From contig CAKOXU010000007.1 in the NCBI GenBank assembly GCA_934130235.1, positions 1 to 36,605 on the forward strand: a stretch of DNA of 36,605 bases, read 5' to 3'. The stretch comes from an uncultured Bacilli bacterium. Its GTDB lineage: Bacteria > Bacillota_I > Bacilli_A > RF39 > UBA660. Positions 16,600-23,816 of this stretch are shown piece by piece; the stretch's first letter is position 1; each line of letters starts with the position of its first letter. The notes under the pieces were generated by a model, which saw nothing but the letters and a program-made list of their open reading frames with translations, made no database searches and was not told where the DNA came from. The position numbers and the translations under genes are program-made.

Positions 16600-17874
16600 T
16601 TATTTGATTATATCCAATATTAGCTTAGGTTTTTCTTTTAGTTCATCCTCTATTTTGAAACAAGATAATATTTCATTAGGAGAAACATCTTTCTTACTCA
16701 AATAAACTTTTATTAATTCTTCATTTTCATTGACATAATCTCCTACTTTTTTTGATAAAACAAGCCCACAGGTGTAATCGATTTTATCATTCTTATCAAT
16801 TCTTCCTGCACCTATTTTTCGAGAAATTTCACCTAACTTACAAGCGTCTATTCTATTAATATAACCACTTTTATTACTATTTATGGAAAATACTTTGTTA
16901 GACACTTCTATATCATCAATATCTCCACCTTGCCTATAAACAAAATCCTTAAATTTATTATAAGCTTCTCCATTATTTAACTGTTTAAAAAGCATTTCTC
17001 TTGCTTTTTCATTTGAAATCTTTTTTACTGCTCCTATAATTATAGAACAAAGTGTCATAACAACCTCTAATAAATCACTAGGTCCATTACCTTTTAATGT
17101 ATTAATAGCTTCATTTACTTCTAGTGCATTTCCAATCGCATATCCTAATGGTTCATCCATATTTGTAATTAAACAAATTGTAGGTTTACCATAAATCTTT
17201 CCTATATTAACCATTAATTTGGCAAGCTTTCTAGCACTATTCAAATCCTTCATAAGCGCTCCTGATCCAACTTTCACATCTATCATAATAACATCCGCAC
17301 CGGAAGCAATTTTTTTAGACATAATAGAAGAAGCTATTAAAGGAATAGATTCAACAGTACCCGTAACATCACGCAAAGCATAAATCTTTTTATCTGCAGG
17401 AACTAAATTACCAGTTTGAGATGCAATAGCTATATTAATATCATTAACTTGTTTCACAAATTCATCCTCAGTTAAATTGACATTAAAGTTTTTAATTGAT
17501 TCCAACTTATCTATTGTCCCTCCAGTATAACCTAATCCCCTGCCAGACATTTTAGCTACTTTTATACCTAGAGAGGCAAGCAAAGGCGCTAAAACCAATG
17601 TAACCTTATCTCCAACTCCTCCTGTTGAATGCTTATCAACAATAATTCCATCTACTTTAGAAAGATCTATAATATCCCCTGAATGCAGCATAAAATCCGT
17701 TAAATCAATTATTTCTCTTTTATTCATTCCATTTATAACAATAGCCATCAAAAGTGCGCTCATTTGATAATCTTCTATATCACCATTTACATATCCATTA
17801 ACAAAAAATCCTATTTCATCTCTTGTTAATTCTTTACACATTCTCTTTTTATCAATAATATCTATAATAGTCAT
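16600..17874 (-). CDS. pdp: Pyrimidine-nucleoside phosphorylase
   Basis: 424 aa from the ATG at 17874, preceded by GGTGATGGT; this start gives MTIIDIIDKKRMCKELTRDEI, the standard N-terminus, and the further upstream frame is hydrophobic filler. It belongs to the NP-II family: KHSTGGVGDKVT at about 79-90 is the phosphate-binding glycine loop, SGRGLGYTGGTIDKL follows, and VGSGALMKDLNSAR is conserved. It phosphorolyses uridine, thymidine and deoxyuridine as a dimer. With deoD it lets the cell use nucleosides as a carbon and base source. It is a single gene with an extended -10 promoter and a very short leader. Confidence 0.94.
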   Translation of the reverse strand: MTIIDIIDKKRMCKELTRDEIGFFVNGYVNGDIEDYQMSALLMAIVINGMNKREIIDLTDFMLHSGDIIDLSKVDGIIVDKHSTGGVGDKVTLVLAPLLASLGIKVAKMSGRGLGYTGGTIDKLESIKNFNVNLTEDEFVKQVNDINIAIASQTGNLVPADKKIYALRDVTGTVESIPLIASSIMSKKIASGADVIMIDVKVGSGALMKDLNSARKLAKLMVNIGKIYGKPTICLITNMDEPLGYAIGNALEVNEAINTLKGNGPSDLLEVVMTLCSIIIGAVKKISNEKAREMLFKQLNNGEAYNKFKDFVYRQGGDIDDIEVSNKVFSINSNKSGYINRIDACKLGEISRKIGAGRIDKNDKIDYTCGLVLSKKVGDYVNENEELIKVYLSKKDVSPNEILSCFKIEDELKEKPKLILDIIK

Positions 17875-17890
17875 ACCATCACCTATTATA

Positions 17891-17899
17891 ATTATAACA
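17891..17899 (-). promoter_or_regulatory. Extended -10 promoter of pdp
   Basis: The minus strand reads TGT-TATAAT 17 nt before the ATG. A second overlapping TATAAT lies 6 nt downstream. The mRNA leader would be about 10 nt and would hold the ribosome site only. Confidence 0.5.
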
Positions 17900-17922
17900 C
17901 ATATTATCAGTTTTAAATACCT

Positions 17923-17956
17923 AAAAATAAAAGTAGACAAGATATCCACTTTTATT
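17923..17956 (-). terminator. Terminator of ssb
   Basis: On the minus strand AATAAAAGTGGA pairs with TCTACTTTTATT (12 bp including one G-T pair, 7-nt loop), followed by T's. It starts 8 nt after the ssb stop codon. Confidence 0.8.
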
Positions 17957-17963
17957 AACAAAC

Positions 17964-18296
17964 TTATTCTTCATCCTTACTTTTATTAGATAAGAATGTT
18001 ACTTTTTCAGCTATAACCTCTACAAATTGTCTTTTAGTATCATTATCAAATTCCACGTTTCTTGTTTGAATTCTTCCCTTTATTCCAACTAAATCACCTT
18101 TTTTACAATATTCTACAGTGTTTTCTGCTACACCACGCCATAAAACGCAAGAAATATAATCTGTATCATACTCGCCATTCATATTTTTAAATGATCGTGG
18201 AACTGCCAAAGTAATATTTGTAACTTTACCCTTATCTGTTTCTTTTAATTGTGGTTCTTGTACAATTCTTCCTATTAAAACTGCCTGATTTAACAT
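17964..18296 (-). CDS. ssb: Short single-stranded DNA-binding protein
   Basis: 110 aa from the ATG at 18296, preceded by an ideal GAAAGGAGGTGA; the frame stays open upstream only because it runs into the promoter. MLNQAVLIGRIVQEPQL, VPRSFKN, DYISCVLWRGVAENTVEYCKKGDLVGIKGRIQTR is the SSB OB-fold. The protein stops soon after the OB-fold at SNKSKDEE. The long linker and the acidic DDDIPF-like tip that recruit RecG, RecQ, PriA and others are missing. It resembles the short second SSB of Bacillus (SsbB, competence) more than the main replication SSB, which usually sits between rpsF and rpsR. It has a strong promoter and its own terminator. Confidence 0.9.
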   Translation of the reverse strand: MLNQAVLIGRIVQEPQLKETDKGKVTNITLAVPRSFKNMNGEYDTDYISCVLWRGVAENTVEYCKKGDLVGIKGRIQTRNVEFDNDTKRQFVEVIAEKVTFLSNKSKDEE

Positions 18297-18318
18297 GTAT
18301 TCACCTCCTTTCAGAAGC

Positions 18319-18347
18319 ATAATATCATACTGAAAAGTATAGGTCAA
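18319..18347 (-). promoter_or_regulatory. Promoter of ssb
   Basis: The minus strand reads TTGACC (18347-18342), a 17-nt spacer and TGA-TATTAT (18324-18319), so it has both a -35 and an extended -10. It directly precedes the GAAAGGAGGTGA ribosome site. Confidence 0.65.
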
Positions 18348-18403
18348 AAAGACGTTTTTCCTATTTTGTTTACTATAAAAAACCATTATTAATAAAAAGT
18401 AAT

Positions 18404-18450
18404 AAAAAAAATCAATTACTGTATTTTTATATTAACAGAAATTGATTTTT
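18404..18450 (-). terminator. Terminator of the SufB-like gene
   Basis: On the minus strand AAAATCAATT...CTGT pairs with ACAG...AATTGATTTT (10 bp plus 4 bp across a 1-nt mismatch), followed by a run of T's (18410-18404). It sits just past the SufB-like stop codon. Confidence 0.7.
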
Positions 18451-18466
18451 AACTTTTTTAACAGAA

Positions 18467-19444
18467 TTAATCATTTATACAAGAATTATAGTTGATATAT
18501 GAAGATTTATTACATGAAATATTAACAGGTATAACATTACAAACACAAGTAGAATCTTCTACAATCATCTTACTATTAATAGTTGAAACACATTTGTCAG
18601 AAGCATCATCAATTATAACATTTCCTCTGCATGTTAAACTACTTCCATCTTTTACATAGCCGTTAAAATTAACTATACTTTTACTATTACTACCTACGTG
18701 TTTTATATTATATCCAACGTCTTTAATACTATTTTTACTAGATTTAACATCAATATTTATTTTCCCATAACACTTATTTTTCAATATACACTTTGGATAT
18801 GACATAGATATATTAGATCCGATATTCTTTTCATTAATTATTATTTTTGAATGATCACAAATTGCTCGTTTAATTGACAAATGGCTCACATTAGAATTGA
18901 AATTCTGACGAGTGCTGTAAATTAACTTTGAATTTTTATTTAAAAATATTTCTACAACAGATATACAAAATGATCCCTTCAAAGTCTTCATAACTTCATC
19001 ATATTTTAAAGATGAATTTTCATCCAATACTATAAGTGTTCTGTCGATTGAATGAAATATTTTACTTCTTTTGATTTTTATATCTTTAAAATTCTTCCTT
19101 ATATAAATAAATACACCATTATTAAAAAGAGCTGTATTTAAAGATATATATTTATTTTCATTACTTTTTATCAACTTAGAAAAATAATCTAAAAATATAC
19201 TACTATATTTTGTAATAGCCGTAGAAATATCACAATAAATATATTCTTCAGTCGACTCATCAAACTTATCAATACAATCTTCGTATTTTATATCACTTAA
19301 ATCAATATCAATTTGAGGCCCAAAGTTAGGATTAAAACTTATTTTATAATTACTAAAAGCAAAAAGTCTCTCCTTTAAAATCTTATTACACTCACACAAC
19401 TCTTTAGAAATCTGTGTAATTTTAGTTTTTGTTATATTACTCAT
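18467..19444 (-). CDS. Orphan, C-terminally shortened SufB/SufD-family protein
   Basis: 325 aa. The central and C-terminal part follows the SufB beta-helix: TRQNFNSNV (R179, N181), KRAICDHSKI (C196) and NIGSNISMSYPKCILKN correspond to the SufB core, where the equivalent Arg, Asn and Cys (E. coli R226, N228, C254) carry sulfur toward the cluster site. KDVGYNIKHVGSNSKSIVNF and GSSLTCRGNVIIDDASDK continue the pattern. Normal SufB has about 465 residues; this protein ends right after the IPVN segment and lacks the C-terminal helices that bind the ATPase SufC. The N-terminus (FNPNFGPQIDIDLSDIKYED) is also shortened. It is cysteine-rich, especially near the end. No sufC, sufD, sufS or sufU is adjacent. 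It could be a degenerate scaffold, a minimal Fe-S or sulfur-handling protein, or a repurposed beta-helix. A promoter (19460-19488) and terminator indicate it is expressed alone. Confidence 0.65.
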   Translation of the reverse strand: MSNITKTKITQISKELCECNKILKERLFAFSNYKISFNPNFGPQIDIDLSDIKYEDCIDKFDESTEEYIYCDISTAITKYSSIFLDYFSKLIKSNENKYISLNTALFNNGVFIYIRKNFKDIKIKRSKIFHSIDRTLIVLDENSSLKYDEVMKTLKGSFCISVVEIFLNKNSKLIYSTRQNFNSNVSHLSIKRAICDHSKIIINEKNIGSNISMSYPKCILKNKCYGKINIDVKSSKNSIKDVGYNIKHVGSNSKSIVNFNGYVKDGSSLTCRGNVIIDDASDKCVSTINSKMIVEDSTCVCNVIPVNISCNKSSYINYNSCIND

Positions 19445-19459
19445 CTTACCACCAATTAC

Positions 19460-19488
19460 ATTATACTAAAAATAAAAATGTTTTTAAA
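19460..19488 (-). promoter_or_regulatory. Promoter of the SufB-like gene
   Basis: The minus strand reads TTTAAA (19488-19483), a 17-nt spacer and TATAAT (19465-19460), 16 nt before the ATG, which has GGTGG as ribosome site. Confidence 0.5.
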
Positions 19489-19547
19489 CCTTTTAAGCAT
19501 ATTTTTTTAAACTCATAATATATTTAATTAGAAAGAGAGGATAAATA

Positions 19548-19808
19548 ATGGAAACACTTAAAGTAGGAACAAAATCAAACCCAAATTCAGTTGCTGGAGC
19601 ACTTGCGAATGTATTTAGAGAAAAAGGAAGTGTTGAAATACAAGCTATAGGTGCTGGAGCACTTAATCAAGCAATAAAGGCAATAGCTATAGCTAGAGGT
19701 TTCGTCGCACCTAGTGGAAAAAACTTAGTATGTATACCTGCTTTTACTGATATAGTAATAGATGGAGACGAAAGAACTGCTATAAAATTAATAGTAGAAG
19801 CTAAATAA
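19548..19808 (+). CDS. spoVS: Stage V sporulation protein S (SpoVS)
   Basis: 86 aa, exact family length. METLKVGTKSNPNSVAGALANVFREKG, IGAGALNQAIKAIAIARGFV and DIVIDGDERTAIKLIVEAK are the highly conserved SpoVS pattern, an Alba-like fold. In Bacillus it acts in cortex and coat formation, and its loss also affects division; it is found in some non-sporulating bacteria too, so it does not prove sporulation. The ATG follows GAGAGGATAA. It is a single gene, divergent from the SufB-like gene and upstream of tRNA-Gly; the spacer to the tRNA promoter is AT-rich without a clear hairpin. Confidence 0.93.
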   Translation: METLKVGTKSNPNSVAGALANVFREKGSVEIQAIGAGALNQAIKAIAIARGFVAPSGKNLVCIPAFTDIVIDGDERTAIKLIVEAK

Positions 19809-19839
19809 CTTCTACTTTTTAATTTTTTTATAAAAAGTG

Positions 19840-19868
19840 TTGACATATAATTAAATTAATAGTATAAT
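19840..19868 (+). promoter_or_regulatory. Consensus promoter of tRNA-Gly
   Basis: TTGACA (19840-19845), a 17-nt spacer and TATAAT (19863-19868), a perfect sigma-A promoter 17 nt before the tRNA. Confidence 0.85.
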
Positions 19869-19885
19869 TTTAAATGTCTACAAAT

Positions 19886-19959
19886 GCGGGTGTAGTTCAA
19901 TGGTAGAACTCCAGCCTTCCAAGCTGATAACGTGGGTCCGATTCCCATCACCCGCTCCA
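19886..19959 (+). tRNA. tRNA-Gly (anticodon UCC)
   Basis: Cloverleaf with CCA encoded: acceptor GCGGGTG/CACCCGC, D-arm GTTC-AATGGTA-GAAC, anticodon loop CTTCCAA giving anticodon UCC, discriminator T and CCA at 19957-19959. Two unusual points: position 27-43 is a C-A mismatch, and the T-loop reads TCCGATT, so the near-universal T55 is a C. G18-G19 are present, so C55 could pair with G18. It has a perfect promoter and an intrinsic terminator at 20004-20028. Confidence 0.92.
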
Positions 19960-19965
19960 TTGACG

Positions 19966-20003
19966 AATCTGTTCGAACTATTTAGTTTGAACTTGATATA
20001 TAG
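19966..20003 (+). other. Spacer hairpin between tRNA-Gly and its terminator
   Basis: GTTCGAACT pairs with AGTTTGAAC (9 bp with one G-T pair, loop ATTT) around 19971-19992. It lies in the tRNA 3' trailer and may guide processing or stabilise the precursor (inference). Confidence 0.35.
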
Positions 20004-20028
20004 AATCAATCGAAAGATTGATTTTTTT
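20004..20028 (+). terminator. Terminator of tRNA-Gly
   Basis: AATCAATC-GAAA-GATTGATT, an 8-bp stem with a GNRA-type loop, followed by a run of T's to 20028. Confidence 0.85.
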
Positions 20029-20084
20029 GTGTCTCTCCCACGTTATCAGATCAAAAATACAAATAATTTTTTTAACACTATAAT

Positions 20085-20112
20085 AAAAAAATTAGTTATA
20101 TTTCAAACTAAT
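20085..20112 (-). terminator. Terminator of the lipoprotein gene
   Basis: On the minus strand ATTAGTT pairs with AACTAAT (7 bp, 8-nt loop), followed by six T's, 17 nt after the lipoprotein stop codon. Confidence 0.65.
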
Positions 20113-20128
20113 CTTATATTTAAATTAA

Positions 20129-20689
20129 CTATTTATATAATCTCAAAACTTGATATTGATAATTTGTATCGTTTTCTGTATAACCGATAGATATTCCTTT
20201 CCCATTATTTGCTGTCTTACCGGAGTTGATTTTTGTTTTTACGTCATTAATCAATGTATCAATTTCTGAATCGGTAATTTGATTATTATTTGCTTTAATT
20301 AAATATTTAATATATAAAGTAGAATCTGATTCATACTTACTAGTTTTATCTACATATAAAAGTGTATAATCTACAATTTCAGTTGTTTTATCTCCAGTAT
20401 ATTTTTCTGGAACTACTACCAAATATACACCTTCAATCAATCCATACCAATATTGGTTATCACTTTCAGTAAGATAATCATTTGATGCTGGATTTAGTGT
20501 ACTGTTATCGACTACTTCTGTGTTAAATTTGGCTACAACTTCATCAACCGTTTCTTTTTCAACAGAGCCATACTTTTCTTGACTTTCTTGTAAATCTTTT
20601 TTAGCATCTTCTAAGCTAGAATTAGCACATCCAGTCAATCCTAATGCCATAATCCCACATACTAGAATTAAAAACAATTTCTTTTTCAT
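20129..20689 (-). CDS. Small membrane lipoprotein of unknown function
   Basis: 186 aa. MKKKLFLILVCGIMALGLTGC is a lipoprotein signal with lipobox LTGC, so Cys21 should be lipidated on the outer membrane face. A short helical, charged segment (NSSLEDAKKDLQESQEKYG) follows, then a mixed alpha/beta domain of about 140 residues with NQYWYGLIEGVYLVVVPEKY. No catalytic motif is recognised. AAAGGAG lies 8-9 nt before the ATG, and an extended -10 promoter lies at 20738-20746. It has its own terminator. Next to it is a membrane-anchored XRE regulator in the same direction, 94 nt upstream, whose extracellular domain is also small; a functional link is possible but unproven. Confidence 0.75.
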   Translation of the reverse strand: MKKKLFLILVCGIMALGLTGCANSSLEDAKKDLQESQEKYGSVEKETVDEVVAKFNTEVVDNSTLNPASNDYLTESDNQYWYGLIEGVYLVVVPEKYTGDKTTEIVDYTLLYVDKTSKYESDSTLYIKYLIKANNNQITDSEIDTLINDVKTKINSGKTANNGKGISIGYTENDTNYQYQVLRLYK

Positions 20690-20737
20690 AATAAAGTCTC
20701 CTTTTAACAGGTTGTTATTTAACCTTCCATCATATGT

Positions 20738-20746
20738 ATTATATCA
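20738..20746 (-). promoter_or_regulatory. Extended -10 promoter of the lipoprotein gene
   Basis: The minus strand reads TGA-TATAAT, about 49 nt before the ATG. The leader contains a small AGGTT/AACCT hairpin directly before the ribosome site. Confidence 0.5.
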
Positions 20747-20783
20747 TGAAACTAATAAATATTGTTATTTATTTTCTAAATTA

Positions 20784-21347
20784 TTAATTTGTGACACAAG
20801 TGCCATTATGTTCCTTAAAATAATCTTCAATATGTGCGATTACTTTATTTGCATCATCATAATTCTCCACATCTATATGATTTGCAATCCAAGCATCTCC
20901 ACCTGCATTTATAATCTGATAATTCTTGTTATACTCTACTTCATATGCATACTCTTCATTATCTAGCTTACATGTTATAGATGTTTTTCCGACAACACTA
21001 GTATCTCTACTTGATACATTAAAAAATATAAATAACAATATCATAGCACTTATAAAAGCAACTATTCCTATTCCAAGAATTTTTAGTAGTTTTATAATGA
21101 TTCCAGCTAATCTTTCTGTGTTACTTATTTTTTCAACTAAAACATTATTTAAATCATTATTAGTTAACTCATCTAGACTTATATTAAATATTTTTGATAA
21201 TTTTTTTGCTTGATTAATATCTGGTGCAGTTTCCTCCAGTTCCCACTTTGATATTGTTTGTCTAGTTACACCTACTTTTTCCGCTAAATCTTCTTGAGTA
21301 AGATTATTTTTCTTTCTTAAATTTACAATTTTATCTCCTAAATTCAT
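20784..21347 (-). CDS. Membrane-anchored XRE-family transcriptional regulator
   Basis: 187 aa. Residues 1-62 are a classic Cro/C1 helix-turn-helix (KIVNLRKKNNLTQEDLAEKVGVTRQTISKWE, ending in a short LSKIFNISLDEL helix). A linker leads to one membrane segment at about 88-110, then an outer domain of about 75 residues with two cysteines (near 126 and at the end in NGTCVTN), possibly a disulfide. This is a one-component membrane regulator plan: the outer domain could sense and the HTH bind DNA. GAAAGGAGG lies 6 nt before the ATG. An extended -10 (TGCTATTAT) lies at 21368-21376. Targets are unknown; the neighbouring lipoprotein gene is the first candidate. Confidence 0.82.
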   Translation of the reverse strand: MNLGDKIVNLRKKNNLTQEDLAEKVGVTRQTISKWELEETAPDINQAKKLSKIFNISLDELTNNDLNNVLVEKISNTERLAGIIIKLLKILGIGIVAFISAMILLFIFFNVSSRDTSVVGKTSITCKLDNEEYAYEVEYNKNYQIINAGGDAWIANHIDVENYDDANKVIAHIEDYFKEHNGTCVTN

Positions 21348-21367
21348 TTTTTCCTCCTTTCAAGAAA

Positions 21368-21376
21368 ATAATAGCA
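21368..21376 (-). promoter_or_regulatory. Extended -10 promoter of the XRE regulator gene
   Basis: The minus strand reads TGC-TATTAT, 21 nt before the ATG, without a good -35 box. The remaining divergent spacer to 21512 is AT-rich; a TTTCAT/TATTAT pair 16 nt apart on the plus strand may serve the DUF11 gene. Confidence 0.4.
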
Positions 21377-21512
21377 CATAATATTTTTTTACTCTACCAA
21401 TATTATATGGAAATTACGCAATATTTTTTAACATTTCATTTTATTTTTTCATTAATATTATATCATACATTTTTAGTTAAATTTATCATAAAATTAATTG
21501 GGAGGATTTTTA

Positions 21513-21902
21513 ATGGAAACAGAATTAAATAATACTGCTACTGTCTTGGGAGAATATAACAGCATTCCAACGGAAATATCAACTCAAACATTAGTAGTAA
21601 CTATGTTAACAGGATTGTCAGTTTCAAAAACTGCTGATAAATTAGTTTGGAGTGATGGATATTTAACTTATACAATTGAAGTAGATAACCAAACTAATGT
21701 AGACTACACTTCACCAGTCATAACAGATATCTTAGATCCAACTTTAATTACTTTAGTAAGTGGATCTGTTAAATTAGATAATAACCCTATGGAAGAGTCT
21801 CAATATACTTATGATAGTAATAGTGGAAAACTTACAATTAATTTGCCTAACGTTGAAACAAAAACAAAGAAAGTTATCAGTTTCGAAGTAGAAAAGAAAT
21901 AG
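21513..21902 (+). CDS. DUF11-type beta-sandwich protein without signal peptide
   Basis: 129 aa from the ATG at 21513 (GGGAGG upstream; an in-frame TTG further up covers the ribosome site). Residues about 30-125 form one DUF11 domain: LSVSKTADKLVWSDGYLTYTIEVDNQTN, ITDILDPTLITLVSGSVKL, LTINLPNVETKTKKVISFEV. DUF11 domains are normally repeated in secreted surface proteins, but here there is no signal peptide, membrane segment or wall anchor. A paralog lies at 32837-33367. It is convergent with the leaderless WxL protein and shares a bidirectional terminator with it. A surface role after mother-cell lysis, as for spore coat or exosporium proteins, would explain the missing leader (inference). Confidence 0.72.
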   Translation: METELNNTATVLGEYNSIPTEISTQTLVVTMLTGLSVSKTADKLVWSDGYLTYTIEVDNQTNVDYTSPVITDILDPTLITLVSGSVKLDNNPMEESQYTYDSNSGKLTINLPNVETKTKKVISFEVEKK

Positions 21903-21903
21903 C

Positions 21904-21935
21904 AAAAAATGTTTGATTTATATCAAACATTTTTT
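21904..21935. terminator. Bidirectional terminator between DUF11 and WxL genes
   Basis: A perfect 14-bp stem AAAAAATGTTTGAT/ATCAAACATTTTTT with the loop TTAT. A- and T-runs at both ends allow termination in both directions. Confidence 0.88.
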
Positions 21936-23787
21936 ATTCTTGTATACTCCAAACAATATTAGAAGTATACTCCTTACCAACAACTATTTTTTCATTTATC
22001 ATAAGTAAAATACCTTCATCAGTATTAAAATTAACACTGGTATTTGTTTCACCTGTTCCAGTATAAACAAGTGTAGGTTTATCTGACAATGTTACTATAT
22101 TCCCATCACTACTTTTATACACTATAGCACCAGAAAATGTCTCATTTGATGTTGTTAATAATTCATGATTAACTGAGGCATATAATTTCCATTCTGTACT
22201 ATTAACTCTAGTGTCAATAACATTAACTACCAAATTAGTACTTTTGGAACAAATAATTGGATTTGTACTAATAGGTTCTAAATCAAAATTTATTATTTTA
22301 GTAGCACTATCTAATATAAGCTCACCACTATAAACAATTTCTATAACTTTAGTGTGATAGATAAAACTATTATTCTTTTTTACATTAAAAGTAATTTTAG
22401 TACCTATTTCTAATGGGGTATCATAACTGTATGAAAAGGTGCCATTGTCATCTGCTTTTACAACAGCATTAGTATTGTCATAAGAAATTAAAATACTATT
22501 TAAACTACCAGTTTTTCCACTCATGACTATATCGCTGTCAGTAAGTGAATTAACTCTAAATGCTAAATCACCCAATGAAAATATTTTTTTATTAGCAAAT
22601 ACAAAATCACTAAGTGAAGATAATTCTTTTAATTCTTCTTCAGTATAATTATGATTTTCAATAGTTGTTGTTGTTGAAGTGAATTTACCACTAATACTAG
22701 AACTTTTAGAATCCTTATACCAAGAATAATCTGGCATATTTTCTAGTGATATATCACTAGAAGCATCAATAGTTTTATTAAATAAATTGATTCTAGAAAA
22801 TTTAAAATCAAAGGGAATACTAGAACTAGAACTTATGATATTAGCGCTATTATTATATAAAACTATTTCTTTCGGATTATTTAAAACAAGGCCACCTTTG
22901 CTTGAGAATAAAATATTATAATTAGAACTTGTAATTCCACTGTAGTCATTGATTATTAGTAGTGATGAGTTATCACCAACAGTTATAGTACCATAACTAT
23001 ACCAAGTTGAATAATTTCCATTGCGCTCAGTTTGTTTTAAAATGAATTCACTATTTGGGTATATATTAGTAATTCCTGTACCATGGTTTCCATAAGCCAT
23101 ACCACTATGTGATGTAAGTGAAAACACACTATTACTGAAAATAGAAAAAGTTAAATCGGTTGGACCATAAAATAATTCTCTATATTCAGACAAAAAAGTA
23201 ACATTTGAATTAGTAAGTATTGCAAAAGAAGGCTCACTATTTCTAAACCAAAAGGCTGAATTACTTTTTGATCTGTGAATAATGCTTGTATTACCACCTA
23301 TTTCAATTTTATTACATTCAGCAACTTCATTACCAACCGTCGTAGTACTATCGACTATATTAATATCACAATCAACAAATCTTGTAAGACCAACTGGATT
23401 AAAAGATATTTGAGGTCCATTATAAGTGATATTATTATATTCAATTACTATATTCTTATAAGCTGTATTTTCGGGAACATATATTGTTCCATAATAGTTA
23501 TAGCCAACAATATTCATATTACAAACGGTAACTTTAAGTATTGTTGCTGATGAAACCGATATAGTATCACTACTAGATAAACTTTTTTTATCTGTAAAAG
23601 TATGTCTAACATTTTCATAAGTTCCATCTATAGTACTATTAACTTTAAAACTAGATATCTTAATGCCTGTTTCAATTATAATGTCTGCCCCTAAATATAT
23701 ATAATTATATCCATTATTATTTTCTAATACATCTTTAAGTTCACTGTTTGAAAAAACTACTACCGTACTTTCGTTAATAACTTTCAT
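21934..23787 (-). CDS. Leaderless pectate-lyase-like adhesin with WxL-like C-terminus
   Basis: 617 aa. The N-terminal ~350 residues look like the pectate-lyase-like adhesive beta-helix found in WxL surface proteins: repeated short beta segments, many Ser/Thr/Asn, and phrases such as YIYLGADIIIETGIKISS, FVDCDINIV, NNITYNG. A middle beta domain (about 405-480) follows. The last ~130 residues resemble a WxL domain: TEWKLYASVN near 530, FSGAIVYK, and the terminal VGKEYTSNIVWSIQE, where a second W-x-[LI] closes the protein. WxL domains bind peptidoglycan. There is no signal peptide; the protein starts MKVINESTVVVFSNSELK and a stop lies in frame a few codons upstream, so no leader was missed. TTAGGAG lies 5 nt before the ATG. 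How it would reach the surface is open. Confidence 0.72.
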   Translation of the reverse strand: MKVINESTVVVFSNSELKDVLENNNGYNYIYLGADIIIETGIKISSFKVNSTIDGTYENVRHTFTDKKSLSSSDTISVSSATILKVTVCNMNIVGYNYYGTIYVPENTAYKNIVIEYNNITYNGPQISFNPVGLTRFVDCDINIVDSTTTVGNEVAECNKIEIGGNTSIIHRSKSNSAFWFRNSEPSFAILTNSNVTFLSEYRELFYGPTDLTFSIFSNSVFSLTSHSGMAYGNHGTGITNIYPNSEFILKQTERNGNYSTWYSYGTITVGDNSSLLIINDYSGITSSNYNILFSSKGGLVLNNPKEIVLYNNSANIISSSSSIPFDFKFSRINLFNKTIDASSDISLENMPDYSWYKDSKSSSISGKFTSTTTTIENHNYTEEELKELSSLSDFVFANKKIFSLGDLAFRVNSLTDSDIVMSGKTGSLNSILISYDNTNAVVKADDNGTFSYSYDTPLEIGTKITFNVKKNNSFIYHTKVIEIVYSGELILDSATKIINFDLEPISTNPIICSKSTNLVVNVIDTRVNSTEWKLYASVNHELLTTSNETFSGAIVYKSSDGNIVTLSDKPTLVYTGTGETNTSVNFNTDEGILLMINEKIVVGKEYTSNIVWSIQE

Positions 23788-23816
23788 ATAATCTCCTAAT
23801 TAATAATATGTCTAAC

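Noticed and set aside
16584..16615. TTGACA with a later ATTATA on the plus strand near the end of pdp
   Set aside because: The -10 match is poor and the transcript would only run antisense through pdp with no gene or terminator, so it is probably chance.
19900..20190. Plus-strand open frame starting inside tRNA-Gly
   Set aside because: It begins in the tRNA (MVELQPSKLITWVRFPSPAP is a typical false translation of a tRNA), crosses the terminator, and has no ribosome site.
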